Assembly: GCA_913064945.1 (NCBI GenBank)
Contig: CAJYAN010000014.1
Coordinates: 16,899-80,898, forward strand
Direction of reading: 5' to 3'
From: an uncultured Gammaproteobacteria bacterium
GTDB lineage: Bacteria; Pseudomonadota; Gammaproteobacteria; UBA6429; Thiohalophilaceae
Length of the DNA: 64,000 bases
The notes under the pieces are model-generated. The model searched no databases. It was not told the DNA's origin and saw nothing but the letters and a program-made list of their open reading frames with translations. The position numbers and the translations under genes are program-made. The stretch's first letter is position 1, and each line of letters starts with the position of its first letter. Below are positions 49,497 through 59,939 of this stretch, one piece after another.

Positions 49497-51053
49497 TTAC
49501 GATGTTGTGAATAAGCGGCGCCGAAACGCCAGCACAAGACTCGCCATCAGCAGGAACAATATACCGCGATTCCCCCAGAAGACATACGGCGTTTCACCAA
49601 TGCGGGGTTGCACGGTATGTGTCAACACCGCCTGCTTAAATTGTGGCGTGCGCGCCATGATTCGACCATGGTAGTCCACATAGGCGGAAATACCGTTGGT
49701 GGTCGCACGGATCAGATCACGGCTGGTCTCGATGGCCCGCATGCGCGATATTTGCAAATGCTGATTCGGTGCCCAGGAATGACCATACCAGGCATTATTA
49801 CTGCCGTTGAGTAATAGCGTTGCGCGCGGTAACGACTGGATCACCTCTTCACCAAAGGCATCTTCATAACAGATCGATGTTGCCAATGGCTGTCCGGCAA
49901 CTTCCAGTAAAGGTTGATGTGACTCGCCAGGGCTAAAACCTGACATAGGGAGATCAAAAAATTTCACCAGGCCACGAAGTAATCCCTGTAACGGGACAAA
50001 CTCACCAAACGGCACCAAATGACGTTTGTTGTAGACACCGCGACTGGGTCCCAGACTGACAAAGCTGCTGTAGTATTCACCGCTATCGAGATTCATGACC
50101 GGTGTACCAATCACCAGCTCGGTATGATGTTGCTGCGCCTGTTTGCTTAACGGATCAAGATAACCTTTGCGTAGCTCGTGATAAAATTGCGTCATGGCAT
50201 TTTCCGGCCAGACGATGAGGTCACTCACATCCCATAGCTTTTCCGTCAGGCGCGCATAAGTCTCTTTACGCAGTGCGATCTGTGCCGGGTCCCACTTGGT
50301 TGCCTGCGGCACATCACCCTGTATCAGGCTCACCCGTAAAACCTTACCGGTAGGTTGTGACCATTCGACCTTTTGCAGGCCAAAGCCAAGCGCTACCAGC
50401 AACAAGCCGGGGAGAACAAGGCGATACTGCCGATAAGCTACCACTGTCCACAATATACCGGCGAGTATGGCTACCACCCACGAGATACCGAACACACCCA
50501 GTACAGGGGCAAAACCATTCAGCCAGGTGTCGGATTGGCTATAGCCCAAACTCAACCAGGGAAAACCGGTGAGAAACCAGTCGCGTATCCACTCAAATAA
50601 AACCCAGATGGATGGAAATAATAATAATGCTGCCGGAAGTAAGGCGTGTCGATGTTTAGAAAGTCTTTGCAACAGGTAGCTGCTTAACCAGCCCTGCCCG
50701 GCAAAGAAAAGCGCCAGGAAGGCCACGAAGAGTGCGGTGAGCAGTGTCGCTACGAAGGCCCCGGTGAAACCGAAATCATGAATGGCCACATAGACCCATG
50801 AGACACCCACGCCAAAGAATCCCAGACCAAAGACATAACCCAGGCGCGCCGCCTGTCGCGGGCTGGTGTGATAACAAAAGTGGAAAAAGATTGCCGGTGC
50901 AATGAAGGCAAAAATAATCCACTGTAATGGTGCAAAGGCGAGTGGCAGGAGTGCGCCACTAAAAATTGCGAGTCCATACCAGCGCCACGCGTTCAAACGA
51001 CCGTACTGCCTACGTCTGCGGTACTTCGGTCGATGCGGACTCAACCGGTACAC
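49497..51053 (-). CDS. lnt: Apolipoprotein N-acyltransferase
   Basis: Lnt adds the third acyl chain to lipoproteins at the inner membrane. The 518 residues start with several membrane helices (about 25-215), then a nitrilase domain with the triad Glu (VWPENAM), Lys (YNKRHLVPFGEF) and Cys (SICYEDAFGEEV), and a final helix (RGILFLLMASLVLAFRR). The GTG start at 51053 overlaps corC by 44 bp; a later start is possible. It is the last gene of phoH-ybeY-corC-lnt. Confidence 0.96.
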   Translation of the reverse strand: MYRLSPHRPKYRRRRQYGRLNAWRWYGLAIFSGALLPLAFAPLQWIIFAFIAPAIFFHFCYHTSPRQAARLGYVFGLGFFGVGVSWVYVAIHDFGFTGAFVATLLTALFVAFLALFFAGQGWLSSYLLQRLSKHRHALLPAALLLFPSIWVLFEWIRDWFLTGFPWLSLGYSQSDTWLNGFAPVLGVFGISWVVAILAGILWTVVAYRQYRLVLPGLLLVALGFGLQKVEWSQPTGKVLRVSLIQGDVPQATKWDPAQIALRKETYARLTEKLWDVSDLIVWPENAMTQFYHELRKGYLDPLSKQAQQHHTELVIGTPVMNLDSGEYYSSFVSLGPSRGVYNKRHLVPFGEFVPLQGLLRGLVKFFDLPMSGFSPGESHQPLLEVAGQPLATSICYEDAFGEEVIQSLPRATLLLNGSNNAWYGHSWAPNQHLQISRMRAIETSRDLIRATTNGISAYVDYHGRIMARTPQFKQAVLTHTVQPRIGETPYVFWGNRGILFLLMASLVLAFRRRLFTTS

Positions 51054-51891
51054 GTGTTATCTGTAATAAGTGTACGCGGCGATTGTCTGCCCGCAATATA
51101 TGAAAACGAAAACCTTCGATATCAACGATTTCACCGCGCTCGGGTAAGTGCCCGAAGGCATTCACCACAACACCCCCAATAGTATCGAACTCTTCTTCAT
51201 TAAAGCCCGTTTCAAAATGTTCATTAAAGTCATCGATGGGGGTAATGGCCTTGACAATAAATTTGTCGTTATCGTGAGTCATGATGTACACGTCATCTTC
51301 AAAATCATGCTCATCAGCAATCTCACCAACGATTTGTTCGATAACGTCTTCGATCGTGACCAGACCGGCAACACCACCATATTCATCCACGACGATCGCC
51401 ATATGATTACGACTGGCACGAAATTCCTTGAGCAGGACATTCAGACGTTTACTCTCCGGGATAAAAACGGCGGGGCGCAACAGATCACGAATATTGAGTT
51501 TTTTATCCGCGCCATCGATAAACATGGGTAATAAATCCTTGGCCAGCAGAATGCCAATCACTTCGTCCTTGTTTTCACCCACCACCGGGAAGCGTGAGTG
51601 GGCCGAGGAAATCACAATGGGGAGGAGTTGTTCGATCCCTGCATCCCGATCCACGACGACCATCTGTGAGCGGGGAATCATAATGTCGCGTACCCGCAAA
51701 TCAGAGACCTGCAGGACACCTTCGATCATGGCCAGCGCATCCGCATCAATCACGTCGTTTTGTTCGGCAGTGCGTAGCGACTCTACCAACTGGGTCTGAT
51801 CCTTGACATCACCTTGCAGGATTTGTCCCAGGCGTTCCAGCCACGAACGTTTACCGTCGCTGGCTGGCTGACTCGATCGATCTTCGCTCAT
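51010..51891 (-). CDS. corC: CorC, CBS-domain protein for Mg/Co homeostasis
   Basis: A 293-residue cytoplasmic CorC/YbeX-type protein. Two CBS domains ([22 protein letters not shown]..., about 55-175) are followed by the CorC_HlyC domain ([28 protein letters not shown], about 180-285). It has no membrane anchor domain. In E. coli the protein is linked to cobalt/magnesium efflux and ribosome function. It overlaps ybeY by 4 bp. Confidence 0.95.
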   Translation of the reverse strand: MSEDRSSQPASDGKRSWLERLGQILQGDVKDQTQLVESLRTAEQNDVIDADALAMIEGVLQVSDLRVRDIMIPRSQMVVVDRDAGIEQLLPIVISSAHSRFPVVGENKDEVIGILLAKDLLPMFIDGADKKLNIRDLLRPAVFIPESKRLNVLLKEFRASRNHMAIVVDEYGGVAGLVTIEDVIEQIVGEIADEHDFEDDVYIMTHDNDKFIVKAITPIDDFNEHFETGFNEEEFDTIGGVVVNAFGHLPERGEIVDIEGFRFHILRADNRRVHLLQITRVPVESASTEVPQT

Positions 51892-52352
51892 TGTTTCTCT
51901 GTTTCCTCTTCGTAGGGATTGGCGAATCCCATGCTCGTTAGTATTGAAATCTCCAGGGCTTCCATGACCTCAGCCTCCTGCGCCTCAATATGATCATAGC
52001 CTAACAGGTGTAAGGTTCCGTGAACGACCATGTGGGCCCAGTGCGCTTCATGGTGTTTATGTTGCTCCACGGCCTCGCGTTCAACGACGGCGGCACAGAT
52101 CACCAGGTCGCCTAACAGGTCCATCGGTACACCTGGCGGGACGTCAAACGGAAACGACAGGACATTGGTCGGCCCCTGTTTGTGTCGGTAGGTCTGATTC
52201 AGTTCCGCGCTTTCGGTCTCATCCACCAGACGAATGGTCATCTCCGCTATCTCGCGCCGCCCTCGTAACGCCGACTCAACCCAGCTCTGGACCAACGTAT
52301 CTGCCGGGCCGGTGATTTGTGCGGCACGTTGAATATCGACATGGATGGTCAT
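51888..52352 (-). CDS. ybeY: YbeY endoribonuclease
   Basis: YbeY is a metal-dependent RNase needed for 16S rRNA 3'-end maturation and ribosome quality control. The 154 residues contain the zinc site [15 protein letters not shown] (H-x3-H-x5-H), preceded by [13 protein letters not shown]. It overlaps both phoH and corC by 4 bp. Confidence 0.97.
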   Translation of the reverse strand: MTIHVDIQRAAQITGPADTLVQSWVESALRGRREIAEMTIRLVDETESAELNQTYRHKQGPTNVLSFPFDVPPGVPMDLLGDLVICAAVVEREAVEQHKHHEAHWAHMVVHGTLHLLGYDHIEAQEAEVMEALEISILTSMGFANPYEEETEKQ

Positions 52353-53305
52353 TTATCGCCCCGTCCGGTATCAACGTCTTCATAGGCCGTAACAATACTT
52401 TGCACCAGCGGATGCCGCACCACATCCCTGGCGGTAAAAAAGGTAAAGCTAATACCATCGACCTTGTTTAATACCTCAACGGCCTGGCGCAGGCCGGACA
52501 TCTGCGCGCGGGGCAAATCGATCTGAGTCACGTCACCGGTAATCACCACGGTCGAACCGAAGCCGATGCGGGTTAGAAACATTTTCATTTGTTCGGTGGT
52601 GGTGTTCTGCGCCTCATCAAGAATAATAAAGGCATCATTGAGAGTGCGACCCCGCATAAACGCCAGTGGTGCGACCTCGATGACATTGCGTTCCATGAGT
52701 TTTGCCACCGCATCAAAGCCCAGCATTTCATACAGGGCGTCATACAGCGGCCGCAGATACGGGTCGATCTTCTGTGACAGGTCACCAGGCAAAAATCCCA
52801 GTCGTTCGCCGCTCTCGACCGCCGGTCGTGTCAGCACCAGGCGCCGCACCTGATTACGTTCCAGGGCGTCGATGGCTGAGGCGACGGCGAGATAGGTCTT
52901 GCCGGTACCCGCCGGACCGATACCGAAATTCACGTCATGCTGACTAATATTATTCAGGTACTGCTGCTGATGTGGGCCACGGCCACGAATGGTCGCCTGC
53001 TTGGTCTGTATCACCACTGCATCGGCACCCGGTCCCTTTGCGACCAGGGCATCGACTCCGGAGGCCTGCAGGGCCAGATTGATACTGGTCGGGTCGAGGA
53101 TATCACTCTCGGTATCAACATACAGCTGACGCAACACACCCTCGGCCGCCTGTACCGAAGGCTGGTCACCAATCACCCGAAAGTGATTTCCCCGATTGTT
53201 CACCTCCACCCCGAGGCGACGCTCAATCTGGCGCAGGTGTTCGTCGAATTGACCACACAGGTTGGCCAGACGCTGATTGTCAGCGGGTTCGAGAATGACA
53301 TCCAT
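52349..53305 (-). CDS. ybeZ: PhoH-like ATPase (YbeZ)
   Basis: A PhoH-family P-loop ATPase, the usual partner of YbeY. Start at ATG 53305 ([16 protein letters not shown]) gives 318 residues; the frame is open to 53377 but the leader has no homology and would overlap miaB. Walker A is [13 protein letters not shown], Walker [12 protein letters not shown], with [16 protein letters not shown] near the end. No convincing ribosome site supports either start. Confidence 0.93.
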   Translation of the reverse strand: MDVILEPADNQRLANLCGQFDEHLRQIERRLGVEVNNRGNHFRVIGDQPSVQAAEGVLRQLYVDTESDILDPTSINLALQASGVDALVAKGPGADAVVIQTKQATIRGRGPHQQQYLNNISQHDVNFGIGPAGTGKTYLAVASAIDALERNQVRRLVLTRPAVESGERLGFLPGDLSQKIDPYLRPLYDALYEMLGFDAVAKLMERNVIEVAPLAFMRGRTLNDAFIILDEAQNTTTEQMKMFLTRIGFGSTVVITGDVTQIDLPRAQMSGLRQAVEVLNKVDGISFTFFTARDVVRHPLVQSIVTAYEDVDTGRGDK

Positions 53306-53351
53306 GGTATTTGGGTTATTCAAAACGGGTCGGGGATAGGGTTTGTATGAC

Positions 53352-54692
53352 TCAGGCGCAATGAGCGGCGGCATCAACCAGCTGGCCGCGCAGTGAATTG
53401 GGGAGGGCTTCAGTAATCATCACGTTGACGAATTCACCAATTAATTCAGGAGTACCTGCAAAGTTTACCACACGATTATTGGCTGTGCGGCCGGCAAGTT
53501 GGCCCGAATCTTTCCGGGAAGGCCGTGTCACCAGGATCCGCTCAACCCCGCCTACCATACGGCGGCTGATTTCCATCGCCTGCTGGTTGATACGATTTTG
53601 CAGGATGGCCAGGCGCTGCTTCTTGACCTCGGCGGGGACATCATCGGTCAGGCTGGAGGCCGGGGTGCCGGGGCGCGGGCTATAAATAAAGCTAAACGAC
53701 AGGTCAAACCCCACTTCGGCGATGAGATTCATGGTCGCCTCGAAGTCGGCATCGGTCTCACCGGGAAAGCCGATTATGAAATCCGAGGACAGGCAGATGT
53801 CCGGCCGGACCTCTTTGAGCTGGCGAATAATGGCCTTGTATTCCAGCGCCGTATGCTTGCGTTTCATCTGTGCCAGGATACGATCCGAACCCGACTGTAC
53901 CGGCAGGTGCAGGTGCGAGACCAGTTCGGGCACCTCGGCGTAGGCCTGGATGAGACTATCAGTCATTTCGATGGGGTGCGAGGTGGTATAGCGAATACGC
54001 TCGATACCCTCGATGGCGGCCACATAATGGATCAACAACGCCAGGTCAGCGACCCCGCCATCATCCATGACGCCACGGTAGGCGTTGACGTTCTGCCCCA
54101 AAAGGTTGATCTCGCGCACCCCCTGCCCGGCCAGGTTGACCACCTCGGCAATGACGTCATCAAACGGGCGGCTGACCTCTTCACCACGGGTATAGGGTAC
54201 GACGCAAAAGGTGCAGTACTTGGAACAGCCTTCCATGATCGAGACATAGGCACTCGGGCCATCGGCCTCGGCCGGTGGCAGGTGATCGAATTTTTCGATC
54301 TCGGGGAAACTGATATCCACCGAGGGCTGATGCTTTTGAATGGCGTCATTCAGCATCACCGGCAGGCGGTGCAGGGTCTGGGGGCCAAAAATCAGGTCCA
54401 CATAGGGCGCCCGGGTCAGGATGGCCTCGCCCTCCTGACTGGCGACACAGCCACCGACACCAATAATGACCTTGGGATTGGCCTCTTTGAGGGGCCGCCA
54501 CATGCCGAGGTATGAAAAGACCTTTTCCTGGGCCTTTTCGCGCACCGAACAGGTGTTTAATAAGAGGACATCCGCCTCTTCCGGGACATCCGTCATTTCC
54601 AGGCCGTGCGAAGCCTTGAGCACATCGGCCATCTTGGCCGTATCGTACTCATTCATCTGGCAACCAAACGTGCGGATATGCAGCTTTTTCAT
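53352..54692 (-). CDS. miaB: MiaB tRNA methylthiotransferase
   Basis: MiaB is a radical-SAM enzyme that adds a methylthio group to i6A37 in tRNA. The 446 residues contain three N-terminal Cys for the first cluster ([27 protein letters not shown]), the radical-SAM CxxxCxxC in [17 protein letters not shown] and a C-terminal TRAM domain ([27 protein letters not shown]). It begins the miaB-phoH-ybeY-corC-lnt run. Confidence 0.98.
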   Translation of the reverse strand: MKKLHIRTFGCQMNEYDTAKMADVLKASHGLEMTDVPEEADVLLLNTCSVREKAQEKVFSYLGMWRPLKEANPKVIIGVGGCVASQEGEAILTRAPYVDLIFGPQTLHRLPVMLNDAIQKHQPSVDISFPEIEKFDHLPPAEADGPSAYVSIMEGCSKYCTFCVVPYTRGEEVSRPFDDVIAEVVNLAGQGVREINLLGQNVNAYRGVMDDGGVADLALLIHYVAAIEGIERIRYTTSHPIEMTDSLIQAYAEVPELVSHLHLPVQSGSDRILAQMKRKHTALEYKAIIRQLKEVRPDICLSSDFIIGFPGETDADFEATMNLIAEVGFDLSFSFIYSPRPGTPASSLTDDVPAEVKKQRLAILQNRINQQAMEISRRMVGGVERILVTRPSRKDSGQLAGRTANNRVVNFAGTPELIGEFVNVMITEALPNSLRGQLVDAAAHCA

Positions 54693-54879
54693 TAGTTCTG
54701 CTTACTGATTAAACAGGGGACGCAATGTTAAAGGTTTAAGTCGTTGATTTCCACATTATATCAGGCTCCGATAGCCGTAAAACAAGCCCGCCTGGGGTTC
54801 GCGGACACCATCCGGTGCAGAACACCACGCCTGCCCGACTCCGCCAAACAGACAGGTACAGGCCATAAAGTCGAAACGA

Positions 54880-55215
54880 TTACGGTATCACACTCACGGC
54901 CGCTATCTCCGAGTAGCCATCCAGATTGCAGCTGCCGGTCACGTAGACACGGACACGAATACCCGACTTTACCGCCTCCAGGAGAGTATTAAACATCTTG
55001 TCCGAGCCCGGCACGACATAGTCCTGGTAAAACCACGTTTTGTCTTTACATCCGCTCGGATTTTTCTGCACCGGCAGCCTGACTTCGTAATAGTGCCTTG
55101 CCGTCGGTGACAGCTCGGCAACCGTCACATACTCCGTCCAACCAGGGTTCGCCTGTACCCACGGCGAATGGAGAACCGTGACGGCAAGCATCGGAAAAAT
55201 AAATTTTGTTCTCAT
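54880..55215 (-). CDS. Secreted small protein of unknown function
   Basis: From ATG 55215 (ribosome site AAGGAG) the 111-residue protein has a signal peptide (MRTKFIFPMLAVTVLHSPWVQA, cleavage about 22). The mature part has two cysteines (SGCKDKTWFYQDY and TGSCNLDGYSEIAAVSVIP) likely paired as a disulfide. I recall similar periplasmic proteins with the SGC...CNLxGYxEI pattern but no function is known to me. 187 bp without a gene separate it from miaB. Confidence 0.75.
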   Translation of the reverse strand: MRTKFIFPMLAVTVLHSPWVQANPGWTEYVTVAELSPTARHYYEVRLPVQKNPSGCKDKTWFYQDYVVPGSDKMFNTLLEAVKSGIRVRVYVTGSCNLDGYSEIAAVSVIP

Positions 55216-55310
55216 CGAATCTCCTTTTTGATGCTCAACAAATCGGCTGCAACCTGGCGGCAAACCCTGATAATCAGCCTATCGGTAACGCCGTCAGGAA
55301 AGAATAGTGC

Positions 55311-56609
55311 TTAATAGCCTCGCCCCAGAAAATGACTTCTGACGTATCGACCATATACGAGCTCAAACAGAACGGAAATCACAATAAAACCGGCAAACGT
55401 CAGTACTGCACGTTGATCGGAGTGATAGGTATGCACCAGCAGCACGCCCAACGACAATGTACTCATGACGAAGGCACTCAGATAGACCCAGGGATAACCT
55501 CCAATTTTCTGACGCAGCTTAAAGGCACTGACATTGACCAGGGAAAAAACCAGTAAAAACCCGGCACTGCCAAGGATAGCAATCTCTGATAGATCAATAC
55601 TGTTGGCGATCAATAGACTAATTGCTGAGGTGATCAACACCCCCATCACCGGTTTATTCCAGCACTCCTTGTCAAACGCCTGTGGTAATTGACCGTCTTT
55701 GGCCAGCAAATAGCCCAGACGCGCATTGCCATAGATTGTCGCATTAATCGCCGAAAAGGTCGCCAGCAAGGCGGCGATCGCCACCAAAATAAAACCGGTC
55801 TGACCCAGGGCGGGCCGGGCCGCCACCGCCAGGGCAAAATCTTTCGCCGCCGCCAATTGTGCCTCCGGTACCGTGCTAACCGTGATAGTGGCAATCACGA
55901 TATAAAGCGCAATCACCAGCACAACCGAAATGATAAACGCACGTGGTAAATTGCGTTCTGGATCCGCGATCTCTTCGGCTGAATTGGCAATCAGCTCAAA
56001 GCCTTCATAGGCAACAAAAATCGTCATACCTGCCGATACCAGCGCATTCACTGAACCCCAGTGCTGTGGTGCCACATGTTGCAGATTAATGTAAGGCAGG
56101 CTGAAAATGATAATCGCGATGAGCAATAAAATTTTCAGTGCCACGATCATGGTCTCTGATTTTGAGACAAAAGAGGCGCCGAGCAAGTTGATTAACATGG
56201 GCAGTAAAATCGCTGCGCTAATCAACAGATGATTTGAGAGTACTGAGCCATGACCATGCATAAAAGTCCCGGCATAAGAAGCGAAAGCCACGGCATACAG
56301 AGAAATCGTTACCAGATAGCTTAACCACAGTATCAGATTCAGACTACCAGACAGAAAATTATTACCAAAGGCCGCGTCAATAAAAAACGCCGTCCCGCCA
56401 CGGCTTTGATAGGTCACCGACAGCCTTGCATAGGAAACGGCGGTCAGCAGGGCCACAATACCGGCAATCAAAAAGGCGATCGGCGTAGCGCCATGGGAAA
56501 TGGATACAGCCTCACCGAGGACGGCAAAAATGCCACCGCCCACCATGCCGCCGATGCCAATCGCAACAGCACCGATCAGACCAATATTTTTAGCAGCGGG
56601 TTTCATCAT
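55311..56609 (-). CDS. APC-superfamily amino-acid permease
   Basis: A 432-residue membrane protein with about twelve helices. TM1 carries the APC signature GAVAIGIGGMVGGGIFAVLGEAV, and IFVAYEGFELIANSAEEIADPERNLPRAFIISV is the typical TM6 to loop segment. The substrate cannot be read off; amino acids or amines are expected. It lies between the secreted protein and a large tandem repeat, and is probably transcribed alone. Confidence 0.9.
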   Translation of the reverse strand: MMKPAAKNIGLIGAVAIGIGGMVGGGIFAVLGEAVSISHGATPIAFLIAGIVALLTAVSYARLSVTYQSRGGTAFFIDAAFGNNFLSGSLNLILWLSYLVTISLYAVAFASYAGTFMHGHGSVLSNHLLISAAILLPMLINLLGASFVSKSETMIVALKILLLIAIIIFSLPYINLQHVAPQHWGSVNALVSAGMTIFVAYEGFELIANSAEEIADPERNLPRAFIISVVLVIALYIVIATITVSTVPEAQLAAAKDFALAVAARPALGQTGFILVAIAALLATFSAINATIYGNARLGYLLAKDGQLPQAFDKECWNKPVMGVLITSAISLLIANSIDLSEIAILGSAGFLLVFSLVNVSAFKLRQKIGGYPWVYLSAFVMSTLSLGVLLVHTYHSDQRAVLTFAGFIVISVLFELVYGRYVRSHFLGRGY

Positions 56610-56704
56610 CGCTTTTATACAGAACTTGCGACGAGAAGAGAAGACAAATCAGAAACGGATAAAAACCCCGGAATCATCGTTAATATACGGTTAGCATATA
56701 GTCG

Positions 56705-57281
56705 TAGAAATTATTTAAGCCCCACTGAAAAATTGCCGTCGGCGAAGGGGCGTAGCGCCCTAAAGGATACCCTCCGGTAACTGACACAATCAAATCACAA
56801 ATTAACCGGCTTCGGGATTGCCGCGTCAACACTGATAAAATAATTTTTCAATGTTTCCTCGCAATGACGGGGTTTGTTACGTAAAGCTCCGACCCCAGCG
56901 TAATTTATACAGAGAACATAAATAGTAGAAACTATTTAAGCCCCGCTGAAAAATTGCCGTCATGGCGAAGGGGCGTAGCGCCCTAAAGGATACCCTCCGG
57001 TAACTGACACAATCAAATCACAAATTAACCGGCTTCGGGATTGCCGCGTCAACACTGATAAAATAATTTTTCAATGTTTCCTCGCAATGACGGGGTTTGT
57101 TACGTAAAGCTCCGACCCCAGCGTAATTTATACAGAGAACATAAATAGTAGAAACTATTTAAGCCCCGCTGAAAAATTGCCGTCATGGCGAAGGGGCGTA
57201 GCGCCCTAAAGGATACCCTCCGGTAACTGACACAATCAAATCACAAATTAACCGGCTTCGGGATTGCCGCGTCAACACTGA
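56705..57281. repeat. Tandem repeat, about 223 bp unit, 2.6 copies
   Basis: Three units start at 56705, 56926 and 57149 with TAGAAA(T/C)TATTTAAGCCCC. The first is 221 bp (a 2-bp gap at GTC-GGCG), the second 223 bp, and the third diverges after about 133 bp at 57281. Apart from this gap, units 1 and 2 differ at only two bases by eye. Each contains GGGGCGTAGCGCCCT, which can fold, and one copy of the GATTGCCGCG...CTCGCAATGACGG repeat type seen elsewhere in the window. No gene is supported from 56610 to 57425. Confidence 0.93.
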
Positions 57282-57425
57282 AAAATTATTTTTTTATGTT
57301 TTCTCGCCGCAACGGGGATTGTCATGTTTTCGGGGATTGTTCCGCTCTGATTATCTACTGCATGCTTAAAAAGGCAGAGGGATTTTAGATCAATGTTAAC
57401 GTCTTTACACTGAGACAGCCGCCTG

Positions 57426-57887
57426 TCAGGCAACTTTAGTCTGCCGTTTTTTTAATTTACGTGCCTGTTGTTTCATTAACTCAACAATCGCGTAAATTCC
57501 TACATGGCGATTGGGCGACAGATTCTCATGAAGATTGAGACGTTCAAAGACGTCATCCATATCCAGTTGCTGTACCTGCTCTACTGATTTCAAATCCAGC
57601 AGTTGTATCAACAGGGCCAATACGCCCTTTATAACACTGGTATCAGAATCACCATGATAATGCAGTCTGTCGCGCTGCGCGTCATCGATATAGGCATGGA
57701 CCCACACCTGGCTCATGCAACCCTGTACCTTGTTGGCCTCGGTTTTATACTCGACCGGCATTGCAGGCAGCTGTTCGCCCAACTCAATCAGGTATTGATA
57801 ACGTTGATCCCAGTCACCCAGCAACTCAAACACGTCCACCACGTCTTGCAGACTGGCCGTGGGGAGATTGACTTTGGATTCAGACAT
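57426..57887 (-). CDS. sufE: SufE, sulfur acceptor
   Basis: SufE takes persulfide from the cysteine desulfurase SufS and hands it to the SufBCD scaffold. From ATG 57887 the protein has 153 residues. The active-site Cys is in NKVQGCMSQVWVHA, and the family's LGEQLPAMPVEYKTEANKV is clear. It is the last gene of the suf run and overlaps sufA by 8 bp. No sufS is found in the window. Confidence 0.94.
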   Translation of the reverse strand: MSESKVNLPTASLQDVVDVFELLGDWDQRYQYLIELGEQLPAMPVEYKTEANKVQGCMSQVWVHAYIDDAQRDRLHYHGDSDTSVIKGVLALLIQLLDLKSVEQVQQLDMDDVFERLNLHENLSPNRHVGIYAIVELMKQQARKLKKRQTKVA

Positions 57888-58209
57888 TAAACGATTCCCC
57901 GCAACCACACATGTCTTTAACATTCGGGTTATTAAATTCAAAGCCTTCATGCAGGGCATTATTTTTGACATAGTCCAGCCGCATACCTTCAAGAATTTTC
58001 AGCGAGTCCTGATCAACAATCACCTTGACGCCATGCGATTCGAACACCTGGTCATCATCTTTGACCTCGTCGGCGTAATCAACCTCGTAGGCAAAGCCAC
58101 TACAACCGGATTTACGCGTAGCGACACGCAGGCCAACGCCATGTCCACGCTTTATCAGCATCTTATTGATGTGGCTCGCCGCATTTTCTGTTAATGAAAT
58201 ACTCATCAT
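57880..58209 (-). CDS. sufA: A-type Fe-S carrier SufA
   Basis: A 109-residue A-type carrier (HesB/IscA family) that delivers Fe-S clusters. The three conserved cysteines are in RKSGCSGFAYEVDY and DMCGCGESF. Ribosome site AGGAG precedes the two adjacent ATG codons; either can be the start. In the suf operon SufA is the natural name, but IscA/ErpA cannot be separated by sequence inspection alone. Confidence 0.93.
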   Translation of the reverse strand: MMSISLTENAASHINKMLIKRGHGVGLRVATRKSGCSGFAYEVDYADEVKDDDQVFESHGVKVIVDQDSLKILEGMRLDYVKNNALHEGFEFNNPNVKDMCGCGESFNV

Positions 58210-58225
58210 CTACTCCTGTTCTTGC

Positions 58226-58591
58226 TTACAGTAATCCCAGTGTGAGTTTCGCTTCATCACTCATACAACTCTGATCCCAGGGCGGGTCCCAGACCAGTTT
58301 GACTTCAACGTCTTTGACTGTTTGAACACCGCGCACCGCCGCCTCCACTCTGCCCGGCATTAACTCTGCCACGGGACAGTGTGGCGTTGTTAGTGTCATG
58401 CTGATTGCAACATTATTTTCGAGATCGATGTCGATCTGATATATCAGACCCAGGTCGTATAAATTTAATGGTATCTCCGGATCAAACACCGTCCGCAGCG
58501 CCGCGATGATCCTGTCCTTGAGGGACATATTCTCAGGCAAGCTCTCCTGCACCTGCGCCGGATTGACAAAGGGGATGTACTGACTAGACAT
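58226..58591 (-). CDS. sufT: SufT/MIP18-like Fe-S assembly protein
   Basis: A DUF59 (MIP18) protein of 121 residues from ATG 58591 (MSSQYIPFVNPAQVQ). The family core DPEIPLNLYDLGLIYQIDI and MTLTTPHCPVAELMPGRVEAAVRGV is plain, including the conserved Cys of PHCPV. SufT proteins assist Fe-S cluster delivery. It overlaps sufD by 8 bp. Confidence 0.9.
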   Translation of the reverse strand: MSSQYIPFVNPAQVQESLPENMSLKDRIIAALRTVFDPEIPLNLYDLGLIYQIDIDLENNVAISMTLTTPHCPVAELMPGRVEAAVRGVQTVKDVEVKLVWDPPWDQSCMSDEAKLTLGLL

Positions 58592-59939
58592 GCTTTTCAC
58601 CGCTAGTCTCATCAAGGGCACGCACCAGAATAGTGTCCAGTCTATTTTGTACCCGTTCTCGCAATACTTCATTTTTCATGTCGGCGAAAATTTCCGCGGC
58701 AAAGCCACTGCATAACATCTTCATTGCCTCGATCAACTTGATACCACGACTACGCAGATAATAAAGCTGTTCCGTCTCCAGTTGACCCACTGTAGTGCCG
58801 TGCGAGCACTGCACATCATCGGCATAGATCTCCAACTGTGGTTTGGTCACGACATCAGCTTCACGACTTAGCAACAGGTTATGATTGTTAAGATGCGCCT
58901 CGGATTTTTGTGCCGCCTGGCCCACCAGAATCCGGCCATCAAACACCGCACGACACGCACCATAAAGGATACCTTTATATAGGTGTTGACTGCTGTTGGC
59001 AGGTGTATTGTGCTGTACATCCAGGTGTTGTTCACTAAACTGATCCTTACCCACCAGGTACAGGCCGCGCGTCTGACACTCCGCATTCTCCGCCTGAAAA
59101 CGCACCTGCAGTTCCTGACGCGCCCATTTGGCACCAAGCGCTACCGAGGTACTGTGATAGTGACTACCGGCGGCCTGTGAGACAAAACTTCGGTGCAGGT
59201 GATAGGACTGCGGACTTTCTTCCTGTACTCGCAGGTGAGTCAGGCTGGCATCTTCCTCCAGTAAAATTTCACTCACGCCATTATGAAAGTAGACCGAGTC
59301 ACCTGTACTCGTATAGCGCTCGATGATCTCGGCTCGGGCCCCCTGTTCCAGAACCAGCAGGTTACAGGGTTGGATCAGTGCGGTTTGTTCCACGGACAGA
59401 TTCAGGTGCAGCACTTCCAGAGGTCGATCCAGGATGGTGTCGCGCGCCAGGTGGACGAACAGGCCATCGTTCATCAGGGCGCTATTCAAGGCGGTAAACA
59501 CGTCCTGTGAATGATTCGCCGTCTGACCAAACCAGATCGACAGCATTTCCGGCTGTTGCCGTAATACCTGTTGCAGACTGGCAATAGTGACCCCTTCGGG
59601 TAACTCGGCAAAACTTTTCAGGCCGGGGACAAAGCGGCCATTGGCAAACACAATGCGGTAGGCGTGGGTGTCCTCCAGTAACCAGTCATCGATATCTTCT
59701 GGCAGTAGCGCCTGAAATGCTTCATTACTTGGCTGAAAGGTCTGGCCGAGCAGGCCGTCAAGCAGTGTGTAGCGCCAATTCTCCGACTTGCGTGTGGGCA
59801 ACGGTAACTGACCAAGCTCGGCACGAGCCTGTGATCGCCGTCGGCTTAACCAGGCCTGTTCGTCAATCTCAGCAGCCGCTGTCGTCCCTTGTTGCAACAA
59901 CTGTTCAAACCAGTCGCGCCGGGCCTCTTGTGAAATCAT
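58584..59939 (-). CDS. sufD: SufD, Fe-S scaffold subunit
   Basis: SufD is the paralogue of SufB in the SufBC2D scaffold. The 451 residues include ENWRYTLLDGLLGQ, the beta-helix core ILVGQAAQKSEAHLNNHNLLLSREADVVTKPQLEIYADDVQCSHGTTVGQLETEQLYYLRSRGI, which is the family signature, with the His of CSHG. It overlaps sufC by 4 bp. Confidence 0.95.
   Translation of the reverse strand: MISQEARRDWFEQLLQQGTTAAAEIDEQAWLSRRRSQARAELGQLPLPTRKSENWRYTLLDGLLGQTFQPSNEAFQALLPEDIDDWLLEDTHAYRIVFANGRFVPGLKSFAELPEGVTIASLQQVLRQQPEMLSIWFGQTANHSQDVFTALNSALMNDGLFVHLARDTILDRPLEVLHLNLSVEQTALIQPCNLLVLEQGARAEIIERYTSTGDSVYFHNGVSEILLEEDASLTHLRVQEESPQSYHLHRSFVSQAAGSHYHSTSVALGAKWARQELQVRFQAENAECQTRGLYLVGKDQFSEQHLDVQHNTPANSSQHLYKGILYGACRAVFDGRILVGQAAQKSEAHLNNHNLLLSREADVVTKPQLEIYADDVQCSHGTTVGQLETEQLYYLRSRGIKLIEAMKMLCSGFAAEIFADMKNEVLRERVQNRLDTILVRALDETSGEKHV

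Noticed and set aside
53499..54515. Long plus-strand frame of 338 codons
   Set aside because: It is antisense to miaB, whose radical-SAM motifs and length are certain. GC-rich third positions create such shadows.
56406..56780. Plus-strand frame of 124 codons over the permease start and the first repeat unit
   Set aside because: Mostly antisense to the permease; no ribosome site or domain.
56705..57281. The 223-bp units as a CRISPR-like array
   Set aside because: Units are contiguous with no unique spacers; they are simple tandem copies.
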